This document shows, piece by piece, positions 14,353-21,362 of a DNA stretch of 36,895 nucleotides (position 1 is its first letter; every line of letters begins with the position of its first letter). The stretch comes from a virus. The stretch is from IMG/VR virus record IMGVR_UViG_3300028708_000004, positions 1-36,895 of that record, one strand, 5' to 3'. A model generated the notes under the pieces. That model was not told the DNA's origin, did no database searches, and worked only from the letters and a program-made list of their open reading frames with translations. The position numbers and the translations under genes are program-made.

Positions 14353-14594
14353 CGAACATCGGTGACCTGTTGCTGATCGCGCTGGCGTGCGCTCTCACGT
14401 TCATGGTCCCGGTCGATATTTGGATCCGGCGCACGACCGGTCCCCTGTCGGTCCGTGGTCGGGTCTCAGCCGGCATCGTCCTCGGGTTGGCCGTCCTGAT
14501 GCTTCTAGTCAACCTCTGGTTTCGACAGTGGGTCTTCGCCGTCGTCTACGCCGTGGTCGTGGCCATCTGGTGGCCGTTGCCCTGGCGGCGCTGA
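14349..14594 (+). CDS. Three-span membrane protein (81 aa)
   Basis: Start GTG overlaps the previous stop (14349-14352). The sequence has three hydrophobic helices: about 5-24, 40-57 and 62-76, the last two separated by FRQ, with WIRRTTG between the first two and a basic end (WPLPWRR). It resembles small multi-span membrane proteins seen in actinophages. The 3' end runs 90 nt into the end of the opposite-strand gene 14505-14852, an unusually long convergent overlap. Confidence 0.65.
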   Translation: MTNIGDLLLIALACALTFMVPVDIWIRRTTGPLSVRGRVSAGIVLGLAVLMLLVNLWFRQWVFAVVYAVVVAIWWPLPWRR

Positions 14595-14852
14595 CATCGT
14601 GCCGCCGAGGAACTCGTCGAGCATCACCAACTGTTCAGCGAGTTGACTGCCCATCACGTAGGCGCACATGGACGCCCCGGCCCACACGGCGAACCCGAGG
14701 GTCAACACGCCCGACATGACGACGCCGAACAGGTTGTCGACCTGATGGGAGCTGATGAGCCAGAACGTGGCGAGGATCAGCCATCCGACCCATGCGTAGC
14801 GGGCGGGGATCCGGATTCCATCGCCTTCAATTGCAGAGCTAGATATCGGCAT
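14505..14852 (-). CDS. Two-span membrane protein, holin candidate (115 aa)
   Basis: ATG 14852 with AGGGA 5 nt upstream. Hydrophobic helices lie at about residues 20-36 (YAWVGWLILATFWLISS) and 42-62 (FGVVMSGVLTLGFAVWAGAS), followed by a hydrophilic C-terminal tail rich in D, P and G. Its first 76 nt overlap the end of the upstream gene and its last 90 nt overlap the plus-strand membrane gene, so the true end could be earlier. The topology, two spans and a charged tail, fits a holin, but no endolysin gene lies nearby. Confidence 0.5.
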   Translation of the reverse strand: MPISSSAIEGDGIRIPARYAWVGWLILATFWLISSHQVDNLFGVVMSGVLTLGFAVWAGASMCAYVMGSQLAEQLVMLDEFLGGTMSAPPGQRPPDGHDHGVDDGEDPLSKPEVD

Positions 14853-15256
14853 TGGTCCCTCGCAAACTCAAAGGTCTTGTAGGTCGGTTTCGGCCAGTCG
14901 GGATAGTCGGCTCGGAGGTCGCCCAACATGTCGGGCAGGAACGGTCCGTAGTCGGCGTGGCCGGAGTGGGCGCAGTCGAACCCGAACCAGAAGCCCCCTT
15001 CGGGGTTCGGGTCGAGCATCAGGAAGTCCCCGACGTAGGTGATGCCGCCGTGGACGCGGAACAGGTCGGTGTTGATGTCCCGACGGGCGCACGGGTGTTT
15101 CTCGGGGATCCCCACATAGCCGACCCATGTGCCGTAGGCCCAGTGGCGGTTCACGATGCACAGGTAGCGGGTGGTCTCGTCGATCCAGTCGCACCGGTCG
15201 GGTTCATCGAGCCACGGCCCCGGTGGCCATTCACTCTTCGGGGGCAGCTTCACCAT
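14777..15256 (-). CDS. Conserved phage protein of unknown function (159 aa)
   Basis: ATG 15256 with GGAGG 7 nt upstream. The sequence is Trp/Gly/Cys-rich: CDWIDETTRYLCIVNRH, TWVGYVGIPEKHPC, VHGGITYVGDF, WFGFDCAHSGHADYGP and a final helix YKTFEFARDQCRYLALQL. I recall similar proteins from many phages with the GFDCAH signature, but none with a proven role. It is not a recognisable lysin. It overlaps the preceding coiled-coil gene by 26 nt. Confidence 0.7.
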   Translation of the reverse strand: MVKLPPKSEWPPGPWLDEPDRCDWIDETTRYLCIVNRHWAYGTWVGYVGIPEKHPCARRDINTDLFRVHGGITYVGDFLMLDPNPEGGFWFGFDCAHSGHADYGPFLPDMLGDLRADYPDWPKPTYKTFEFARDQCRYLALQLKAMESGSPPATHGSDG

Positions 15257-15644
15257 CGCGTTCCTCCATGAGTTCTTTCAACGCGGCTTCGGCGGCCTGC
15301 GCCCGGATGCGGTAGTCCTTCTCCAGATAGGCGAGCCGGTCGATCTCCCCGTAGGCGACGATGAGCTTGCCGGTGGGTGAGTCGGCGTCGACGCCTTTAC
15401 GGGTGGCTTTGAGCCGGCGGCCGAGTTCGTCGCGTTCGGCGATCGCGTCGGTGGCGATCCGGTCGGCGGCTTCGGCGGCCTTGCGGTACTCGTCTCGTTC
15501 GTGGCGGGTGGCGTCGAGCCGGTAGCGGAGTTGTTCCACGTGTTGGTCGGCCCGTTCGAGGGCTTTCTCGACGGCCCGTCGATGTTCTTGTTCGGCGGTC
15601 AGGGCGGAACGGAGTGAGGCGACGTCTTCGTCATGGAGGCTCAC
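15231..15644 (-). CDS. Coiled-coil protein (137 aa)
   Basis: Preferred start GTG 15644 (VSLHDEDVASLRS...), with GAGGAG about 9 nt upstream; the longer frame is Ser/Thr-rich noise over the next gene. Residues about 6-95 form a long heptad-like coiled coil, with a second helical segment at 105-130 (AYLEKDYRIRAQAAEAALKE) and an acidic end (GEAAPEE). Function unknown. Phages place such proteins near lysis or regulatory genes, sometimes as spanin-like or scaffolding factors, but no membrane anchor is present here. Confidence 0.6.
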   Translation of the reverse strand: MSLHDEDVASLRSALTAEQEHRRAVEKALERADQHVEQLRYRLDATRHERDEYRKAAEAADRIATDAIAERDELGRRLKATRKGVDADSPTGKLIVAYGEIDRLAYLEKDYRIRAQAAEAALKELMEERDGEAAPEE

Positions 15645-15669
15645 AGAGGGCAGCTCCTCGGTTCGGGTC

Positions 15670-15912
15670 CTAGGGGTGGTCGTCGATGTCGTCGAAGAGG
15701 TGTTCGCCTTGGCGTTCCCGTTCGGCTTGGGTCTGGTAGGTGCACAGGCCGAACAGTCCGATGGCGGCGAGGCCGGTGAGGACACAGCCCATCAGCGATC
15801 CGTTCACGGCCGCGAAAGCGAACGCCATGACGGCGCTCCCGACCGCGAACGCGAGGACGACGACGATGAGGTACGGGTGAGCGTCGAGCCAGTCCTGCAC
15901 CGTGTCGCTCAC
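15670..15912 (-). CDS. Two-span membrane protein, holin-like (80 aa)
   Basis: GTG 15912 overlaps the upstream stop (GTGA). Hydrophobic helices are at about residues 14-35 (LIVVVLAFAVGSAVMAFAFA) and 40-59 (LMGCVLTGLAAIGLFGLCTY), with an acidic/charged C-terminal tail (ERERQGEHLFDDIDDHP). Size, two helices and a charged tail match class II-type holins, the best such candidate in the window. No endolysin is recognisable beside it, so the assignment stays tentative. Confidence 0.6.
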   Translation of the reverse strand: MSDTVQDWLDAHPYLIVVVLAFAVGSAVMAFAFAAVNGSLMGCVLTGLAAIGLFGLCTYQTQAERERQGEHLFDDIDDHP

Positions 15913-16832
15913 ACGACACCCGCTCGGGGCTTCTCCGACATGAACTTCTGCGTGTTGCGCAGGTTGGCGAGCGCCCGTTCCCGGTTGGGGGCGGCGTTGG
16001 CGGCGTCCTGCACGGCCCGCAGGTTGTTCTGGGCGATGGCCAGGGCCTTGCGCAGCGCCTCGATCTCCTTGCTCTTGGCGACGAGGGTCTCGGTGGCCTC
16101 GTTGAGCTTGCGTCGCAGCCGGTTGTTCTCTTCGAGGGTCGTGGCCAGCCGGGCCCGTTCGGCGTCCCGTTCGTCGGAGTTGTCGGGGTTGATGTCGGGC
16201 GTGCCGGCAGTAGTGGCCAAGGCGACGACGGCGGTCATCGACAGCCGCTGGATGTCGAACAGGAGGTCGATGGGGTCGATGCCGGCGTCGACGCCGACGA
16301 GCGGCGAGATGGTGGGGGCGACAACCTCGGGCTCGGGCTCGGGGGCGACGGCCAGGGTGACGTTGGGGTCGTCGGGCACGGGCTTGGGGGCCGGGGTGGG
16401 CTGCTCCGGCTCGGGCTCCGGGTCGGGCTCGATCGGGGGGGCGCTGGCGAACACGCTCTCGGGCTTCACCTTGTCGACCTTGTAGGTCTTGATCGCATGG
16501 GGCTTGGGCGGCATCTCTTCATCGGTGAGCAGGAGCCGGACCAGGAACGTGCGCTTGCCGTTGGTCTCGCGGTAGAGGCACCGGCCGTACCGGCCGTTCT
16601 CCAGTTCGGCGAACAGCATCGACGTGTTCGTGCCGGGATGCACGGGCCAGCCGAGTTCTTGGGCCTTGGCGACGATCTTGGCCGGCACCCGTCCGCTCTG
16701 AGGATCAGCGACTTCGCCACCCATCTCATGCAGGGCCCACAGGACGGCGGGGATGGATCGCTTGGTGCGCTCGTTGGTGAATCGGGGCCACGTCCACTTG
16801 GATACGACGGGGGTGGTTTCGGCGATGCTCAT
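15909..16832 (-). CDS. Multi-domain protein: winged-helix-like N-terminus, Pro/Glu linker, coiled coil (307 aa)
   Basis: Start ATG 16832 (MSIAETTPVVSKWTWPRF...), with GGAGAA upstream; the longer frame is Arg/Pro-rich noise. Residues about 15-110 resemble a winged-helix domain (RSIPAVLWALHEMGGEV, then VPAKIVAKAQELGW, then a strand pair). Residues about 130-170 are low-complexity Pro/Glu/Asp (PEPEPEQPTPAPKPVPDD). Residues about 220-290 are a coiled coil (RARLATTLEENNRLRRKLNE onward). This layout suits a structural tether or a DNA-bound regulator. Its position just after the SEC-C gene gives no direct clue. Confidence 0.6.
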   Translation of the reverse strand: MSIAETTPVVSKWTWPRFTNERTKRSIPAVLWALHEMGGEVADPQSGRVPAKIVAKAQELGWPVHPGTNTSMLFAELENGRYGRCLYRETNGKRTFLVRLLLTDEEMPPKPHAIKTYKVDKVKPESVFASAPPIEPDPEPEPEQPTPAPKPVPDDPNVTLAVAPEPEPEVVAPTISPLVGVDAGIDPIDLLFDIQRLSMTAVVALATTAGTPDINPDNSDERDAERARLATTLEENNRLRRKLNEATETLVAKSKEIEALRKALAIAQNNLRAVQDAANAAPNRERALANLRNTQKFMSEKPRAGVV

Positions 16833-16849
16833 GGTGTTCTCCGTGGGGT

Positions 16850-17494
16850 TCAGTTTCGGATCTGACAGCAAAGATGGTACGGCTGGCCGGACCCGCAGGC
16901 GCAGCCGGCTTCCAGTGCAAAGGCCACGAGGGTGGTCTCGTCGGGATACAGCTGTGAGCCCAGCAGGTGGAGGCCGGCGCCGTGGGTGACGAGCGCCGGA
17001 CCTCTGCGTCGGGCCTGTTGGCCAAAGAGGGCGACGATCTCCGCCATGATCGCATCGCCATCGTCGGCGTAGATCTGCCCGGGGAACGGCAACCACTCGA
17101 TCCGGTTGCCGCGGTAGCGGTACAGGTCGAACGCTACGGCTTTCCATCCAACACGACTGACGATGATGACCGACATGGCTTCCACGACGTTCGGGTCGCC
17201 GGCCCCAAAGCGTTGGGCGAGCAACCAGTCGGGTCCGTCGAACGGTGTGAGGCTGACGTACACATCGCCCATGACATAGGCCGTGTCGGCGTCGGAGAGG
17301 ATGATGGCGGCGGCCATGGTGGCTTGGACTTCGGCGGTGTCGTCGGGCAGCTCGTAGGCGCCGATGGCCATAGAGCCCTGTGTGACGAGGAGGACCGGGT
17401 CGACATCAGCGCCGATGCCCCCTTCAGCCACCACCTGCTCCTTGCGCCGTCTCAGCACGCGCTGCGCCTTTGCGATTAGAGGATTCGGGTCCAT
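16850..17494 (-). CDS. SEC-C zinc-motif protein of unknown function (214 aa)
   Basis: The C-terminus (198-210) is CACGSGQPYHLCC, the CxCGSGxxxxxCC pattern of the SEC-C zinc motif, first seen at the end of SecA, where it binds SecB or ribosomes. The rest (about 1-195) is a mixed strand/helix domain with repeated acidic turns (LPDDTAEVQAT, DADTAYVMGDVYV) that I do not recognise. Start ATG 17494 (MDPNPLIAKAQ...) is preferred. It has no ribosome binding site, but a TACAGT -10 element lies 7 nt upstream, pointing to a leaderless transcript. It could interact with host translation or secretion. Confidence 0.7.
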   Translation of the reverse strand: MDPNPLIAKAQRVLRRRKEQVVAEGGIGADVDPVLLVTQGSMAIGAYELPDDTAEVQATMAAAIILSDADTAYVMGDVYVSLTPFDGPDWLLAQRFGAGDPNVVEAMSVIIVSRVGWKAVAFDLYRYRGNRIEWLPFPGQIYADDGDAIMAEIVALFGQQARRRGPALVTHGAGLHLLGSQLYPDETTLVAFALEAGCACGSGQPYHLCCQIRN

Positions 17495-17501
17495 GTGTCT
17501 G

Positions 17502-17507
17502 ACTGTA
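17502..17507 (-). promoter_or_regulatory. Candidate -10 element for a leaderless SEC-C mRNA
   Basis: On the minus strand TACAGT (matching TANNNT) ends 7 nt before ATG 17494. No Shine-Dalgarno lies between them, which is the geometry of actinobacterial leaderless promoters. The -35 position shows no good hexamer. Confidence 0.4.
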
Positions 17508-17846
17508 TGCCGTTCGTCAAGGCCGTGCAGTGGAGATGCCCACATTCAGCTCGACCTCAGTCCTGGCTAAGGATAGGCGCACGTCGACGGCGGCCCGGGA
17601 GTCGTCCACGATGTCGACCAGGGTCCGGCCGGTGGCGAGAAACTCCTGGTCAGCGACGTAATCCCAGACGCGCAACGACCCGCCCCCTGAGGAGCGGGTC
17701 GTTGCGGCCCTAGGACCCGAATCAATCCCTGGCAGGTTGAGGGTACCCCGAATGTGTGGGGTTCGGGGAGCACTCGGCCGGGTTCTTCGGACCTGTCGGA
17801 CCATGGTCGGCGACCCTAGCGCGAGCAGGTCGCACGGGTCGGGCGA
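17508..17846. other. Intergenic region holding the tail-operon terminator
   Basis: About 340 bp without a convincing gene, between the last tail gene and the SEC-C gene. It contains the strong hairpin at 17671-17706 and a second hairpin, CCCCGAA (17746-17752) / TTCGGGG (17762-17768). A short minus-strand open frame ends at 17517 but lacks a proper start. I see no RNA gene. Confidence 0.6.
17671..17706 (-). terminator. Strong hairpin at the end of the virion operon
   Basis: CGCAACGACCCGC (17671-17683) pairs perfectly with GCGGGTCGTTGCG (17694-17706) around a 10-nt loop. It lies about 140 bp beyond the stop of the last tail gene. A 13-bp stem is the best terminator candidate for the late operon. 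No obvious U-tract follows. Confidence 0.78.
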
Positions 17847-18704
17847 TCAGCCGCCACCCCACCAGGGCAGTTCGATCCATTGCCCCGTCGACGCGTCGCC
17901 GGCCCACATCTCCACGGTGAGTCCATCGCCGCCGAACAGATAGAACCGGGCGGTGTCCAGCGCTCCTACGAGGTGTGCGGGGATGTCGACGCTGAGATCG
18001 AAGTCCGATTCGGTGGTGGTGATACTGGCGACGGTCGACGTCGCGTCACCGCTACCGACACGAAAGCCACCGGTCAACTCATCGGTGGCACCGCCTTGGC
18101 TGCCTTTCATGCGGAACTTCGTGATCGTGATCGACGCCGATTCTTGGTACGGGTCGCTCTCGCCGTTGCCACCCGCGGGATGGACGCTGTGCAAACCAAC
18201 CAATGGTCGCGGTTTGATGCGGGCTTGGGCCACCAACGGTGGATCGATCAACCGGGTCGGTTGCGCCGCGGGGCTCTCACCGTTCAGCGTCCCGTCCGAC
18301 ATCTTCTTGACGAGCTGCAGCGTCCGTTCGTCCTCCTCGAGGAGCAGGTCGCCGAGTTCGGGGGCGTAGGTGACGTTGCCGTCGTCGTCCTCGGAACCGG
18401 TGATGGCCCGGACGCGTTGGGCGTAGGTGCCGGTGCCGTAACGGGGCACGATGATCGTGTCGCCCACGTTGTAGGACCGGTAGGGGCGGTCGTTCTTGTC
18501 GATCGGGTCGTGGTCGCAGGCGACGGCCGTGCGCGTCCACGCGCTCGTCTTGAGCTGCATCGTGGCGATCCGGTCGACCTCTTCGGGCGACTGGACGGCC
18601 CCGAGCGAGAACATGGCTTCGTGGCGGAAGAACGTGCCGATCGACTGCGGCTCGATGACCTCGCGCCACCCCCTCTTCCAGCGGCACAACAGGACGTTGA
18701 TCAT
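17847..18704 (-). CDS. Tail/baseplate protein, second half of a split pair (285 aa)
   Basis: ATG 18704 lies in an ATGA overlap with the upstream tail gene. The N-terminus (MINVLLCRWKRGWREVIEPQ) reads like the direct continuation of the beta-domain that ends the upstream protein (LAGLTYRIAE). The middle part has SYNVGDTIIVPRYG and YAPELGDLLLEEDERTLQLV, typical of siphovirus tail-tip/baseplate Gp37-like proteins. The C-terminal about 100 residues are a beta-rich domain (SITITKFRMKG, TARFYLFGGDG) ending in a Trp/Gly motif. It is the last virion gene before the terminator and probably takes part in the tail tip. Confidence 0.65.
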   Translation of the reverse strand: MINVLLCRWKRGWREVIEPQSIGTFFRHEAMFSLGAVQSPEEVDRIATMQLKTSAWTRTAVACDHDPIDKNDRPYRSYNVGDTIIVPRYGTGTYAQRVRAITGSEDDDGNVTYAPELGDLLLEEDERTLQLVKKMSDGTLNGESPAAQPTRLIDPPLVAQARIKPRPLVGLHSVHPAGGNGESDPYQESASITITKFRMKGSQGGATDELTGGFRVGSGDATSTVASITTTESDFDLSVDIPAHLVGALDTARFYLFGGDGLTVEMWAGDASTGQWIELPWWGGG

Positions 18705-20152
18705 TCGGCGATCCGATAGGTGAGGCCGGCGAGGTTGCCCGACCAGGGGTTGTTGGGGTCGGTGACGGGACGCAGTTCGACGTCGGCCCGTTGCGACCCG
18801 CGCATGCCTTTCACCCACGCGTGCAACGTGAACGACGCCGGCTCCATCCACATATCCACATACGTTGCGCACAGCTCACGGAAGAACGTCAGGTAGTCGG
18901 TGCCGATCTTCGTGGAGATATCCCCGTAGACGGGCCACGGGTTGCCGTCCGAGTCGCTCTCGTCGTTGAAGGCGATGCGCAGACCCGACAGCGTGCCCCG
19001 CAGGAGCGCTTCGTAGACGCAGTGCCACATGGCCATCCCGGGTGTCATCCCGGGGGGGGTCGACGGATAGGCGAGGACGCGCCAGCCGTCGTGGCTCTGG
19101 TACAGGGGGTTCCCGATCAGGTCGAGTCCGTCGGTGGCGTACACGGTGCACAGGACACCACCCGGGTTCAACCCTTCGGCCGGTCCGGCCTCACGTCCCA
19201 CCGGTTCGATGTCCGCCGCGATCGCGTCGGCCATCGGGATGTTCGTGGCCTTGATCGCGATGTAGTGCTCCCCGGGGGTGACCTCGATCGTCTTCTCCCA
19301 TGCGACCGTGTCCTCCCGGTCCCATTGCGCCTTGCCCATTTCTTGGCCGTCGAAGTAGATGACCGAGTTGTTGTCGGAGGCGACGAACAGTTCGATCATG
19401 TCGACGCCGGGGGGCACGATGAACTCCCCGGCGAAGTAGCAGTCGCCGATCGGGGCGGCGGTCGTCGACGTACCCGGCCCCCAAATCCACTGGGCGTCAG
19501 GGTCGGGCCAGTCCTCGGGCAGAGGGTTGCCTTTCGAGTCGATCCAGATGGGACCCAACGTGGTCATGTCGCGCCACTTGCCCAACATGGTCGCTTGGGG
19601 CCAGAACCACTGGGCTTCGTAGTCGGGTGAGAACCAGGAGAAGTACCGCTCGTCGGTGGCCGGGGTGCGTCCGACGCCCCGGGGCGGGTAGACGACGGCC
19701 TCCTCGAGGACGCCCAACAGGCCGACCCCGGAGAAGGTGGTGACCTCGTCGATCTCTTCGCCGTGGGCGATCTGGACGCGCTCGATCTCTTTGACGATCC
19801 ACCCGAACACGGTCCAGCCCTCATCGGCGAACACGACGACGTTGCCTTCGTTGATGGTGGTGGCGTCGACGTGCTCGTTGGGGATCTCCATCGACGCGGA
19901 GCCGGTCTCGTTGAGTTCATCCTGCCACTGCCGTTTCATGGCGCCCTCGATGACCCGTTCCACGACGGCCACGTTGGGCCGGATGCGCAGGGTCGCCTGC
20001 AGGCGCGGATGGATCTCCCCGGGTTGGCTCTCCCACACGAGACCGGCGGTGGCCGGCGCCACCGCTCCGGACAGGGCCACGGTGACGTTGGTGACGGGAA
20101 GGGCCGGCGCCCGTGTCGTGTAGTAGTGCCAGCCGTCGTACAGGTCAATCAC
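18701..20152 (-). CDS. Tail-tip/baseplate protein (483 aa)
   Basis: GTG 20152 overlaps the upstream stop (GTGA). The N-terminal about 160 residues look like a baseplate-type domain (RIRPNVAVVERVIEGAMKRQ, INEGNVVVFADEGWTVFGW). An inserted beta-sandwich of about residues 215-330 (DCYFAGEFIVPPGVDMIELF, SVIYFDGQEMGKAQW, GEHYIAIKATNIP) resembles carbohydrate-binding/lectin-like folds, so host-surface contact is plausible. The final about 120 residues (IGTDYLTFFRELCATYVDMW) match Gp37-like tail proteins that continue in the next gene. Position after the tape measure supports a tail tip role. Confidence 0.7.
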   Translation of the reverse strand: MIDLYDGWHYYTTRAPALPVTNVTVALSGAVAPATAGLVWESQPGEIHPRLQATLRIRPNVAVVERVIEGAMKRQWQDELNETGSASMEIPNEHVDATTINEGNVVVFADEGWTVFGWIVKEIERVQIAHGEEIDEVTTFSGVGLLGVLEEAVVYPPRGVGRTPATDERYFSWFSPDYEAQWFWPQATMLGKWRDMTTLGPIWIDSKGNPLPEDWPDPDAQWIWGPGTSTTAAPIGDCYFAGEFIVPPGVDMIELFVASDNNSVIYFDGQEMGKAQWDREDTVAWEKTIEVTPGEHYIAIKATNIPMADAIAADIEPVGREAGPAEGLNPGGVLCTVYATDGLDLIGNPLYQSHDGWRVLAYPSTPPGMTPGMAMWHCVYEALLRGTLSGLRIAFNDESDSDGNPWPVYGDISTKIGTDYLTFFRELCATYVDMWMEPASFTLHAWVKGMRGSQRADVELRPVTDPNNPWSGNLAGLTYRIAE

Positions 20153-20499
20153 AGGCGATAGATCTCATAGGGGATGACCCCGGTGGCGGGGCCGGTGGCG
20201 AAGCCGAAGCGCAGTTCGCCTGCGCTGAGCACCGGGACCGGGGGGGTGAGTAGACCGGTGATGCCGTTGACCGGTGGTACCGGTTCGGCCGTGTCGACCG
20301 TGACCGTGGTCGCCCACACGGTCACCCATTCACCGGCGAGGGCGACCCGCCAGGAGACGTTCATGGCAACGCCGTCATAGGCGCTGAAGTCGAACGCGGC
20401 GGCATAGACGGCGGTCCCGGGGATGGCGGTCATGACGGTCCGCCAGCCACCGGCGGCCGGGTCGGTGAGTGTGCCGGTGTACGCGATGGTCAGTGCCAT
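20149..20499 (-). CDS. Beta-rich tail protein (116 aa)
   Basis: Starts MALTIAYTGTLTDPAAGGWR and is composed of alternating strands with Thr/Val/Gly, ending in GVIPYEIYRL. No conserved motif is recognised. It sits between two tail genes and overlaps the downstream one by 4 nt, so it is a structural component of the distal tail by context only. Confidence 0.65.
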   Translation of the reverse strand: MALTIAYTGTLTDPAAGGWRTVMTAIPGTAVYAAAFDFSAYDGVAMNVSWRVALAGEWVTVWATTVTVDTAEPVPPVNGITGLLTPPVPVLSAGELRFGFATGPATGVIPYEIYRL

Positions 20500-20505
20500 G
20501 GTCCC

Positions 20506-20898
20506 CTACAACTTGATCAGGTAGTTCGTGAATGTGAACGTGATGTCGCCACCCGAGGTCGGGATCCGCACGGGCGTCGAGTCGGAGCGACGGTTGATGT
20601 AGGCGATCAGGTCGGCGGAGGTGAGGTCGACGGCGTCGCGGTAGACGACGAGGCCGGTGACGGTCAGCCCAGAGCTGACGGCGCTGAACGTGACGTCGTT
20701 GGCGATGGCCATGCCCCCGCTCACTGAAGCGACCGACACCTGCACCGCTGCGTCGATCTTGGCGGTCACGTCGGAGGCGACGGTGTCGGTGGCGTCGTAG
20801 ACGTAGTTGCCGACCATCTGCAGCATGAACGTGTCGACGAGGAAGTCGATGTCGCCGCGCAGAAGCAGGTCTTTGGTCGACGGGTACACGGCGCTCAT
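20506..20898 (-). CDS. Virion/tail protein (130 aa)
   Basis: ATG 20898 overlaps the upstream stop as ATGA. The protein begins MSAVYPSTKDLLLRGDIDFL, has a helical N-terminal third and then beta strands, and ends with GGDITFTFTNYLIKL. It resembles short actinophage tail-region proteins, but I cannot name a family. Its place between the distal-tail protein and the other baseplate genes suggests a structural role. Confidence 0.65.
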   Translation of the reverse strand: MSAVYPSTKDLLLRGDIDFLVDTFMLQMVGNYVYDATDTVASDVTAKIDAAVQVSVASVSGGMAIANDVTFSAVSSGLTVTGLVVYRDAVDLTSADLIAYINRRSDSTPVRIPTSGGDITFTFTNYLIKL

Positions 20899-21362
20899 GC
20901 GAAGCCCCCTGAGATGAGAGCGATGTCGATGCTGACCGCGGCGTCACCCGGGCTGTACAGCTCGTCGGCGACCTCGAAGCCCCGGACCTGTATGGCGGCC
21001 TGCAGGTCCGGGGCGTCGGGGCGCTTGATGACCGCTAGCCGGGTGCTGTCGGCCGTGGCCGGCAACGCGGCGACGTTGGTCGTCAGGTGCGCGATGTTGG
21101 CCCATAGGCCGGCGGCCGGGTCGGCGTTGACGGTCCCGTCCCAGTGCAGACCGCCGAACACCATGAGGCTGAGGGTGCGCATCGTTTCATCGGGGCGCCA
21201 CGGCAGGGCCCGTCGGCCCACGGCGTGGGGGGTGATCCGGTTCTCGCCCCGGGTGGATGGCGCCGAGTACAGGGTCTGGATGTTGAGGTGCTCCCATGCC
21301 GGCGTCGAGAGGGGCACACCGTCGATCTCCAGATGGTGAGCGAAGTTGATCTGGTAGGCCAC
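20895..21362 (-). CDS. Distal tail-like protein (155 aa)
   Basis: GTG 21362 shares a TAGTG junction with the tape-measure stop. The protein starts MAYQINFAHHLEIDGVPLST, a common beginning for distal-tail (Dit)-type proteins, and contains strands such as RTLSLMVFGGLHWDGT and a C-terminal AAVSIDIALISGGFA. Position directly after the tape measure is where siphoviruses encode the Dit hub, so that is the favoured role. Confidence 0.7.
   Translation of the reverse strand: MAYQINFAHHLEIDGVPLSTPAWEHLNIQTLYSAPSTRGENRITPHAVGRRALPWRPDETMRTLSLMVFGGLHWDGTVNADPAAGLWANIAHLTTNVAALPATADSTRLAVIKRPDAPDLQAAIQVRGFEVADELYSPGDAAVSIDIALISGGFA

Noticed and set aside
17517-17804. Minus-strand open frame between the last tail gene and the SEC-C gene
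   Set aside because: It begins in Arg/Pro-rich sequence, runs through the 13-bp terminator hairpin, and has no good start for its more protein-like second half. Treated as intergenic.
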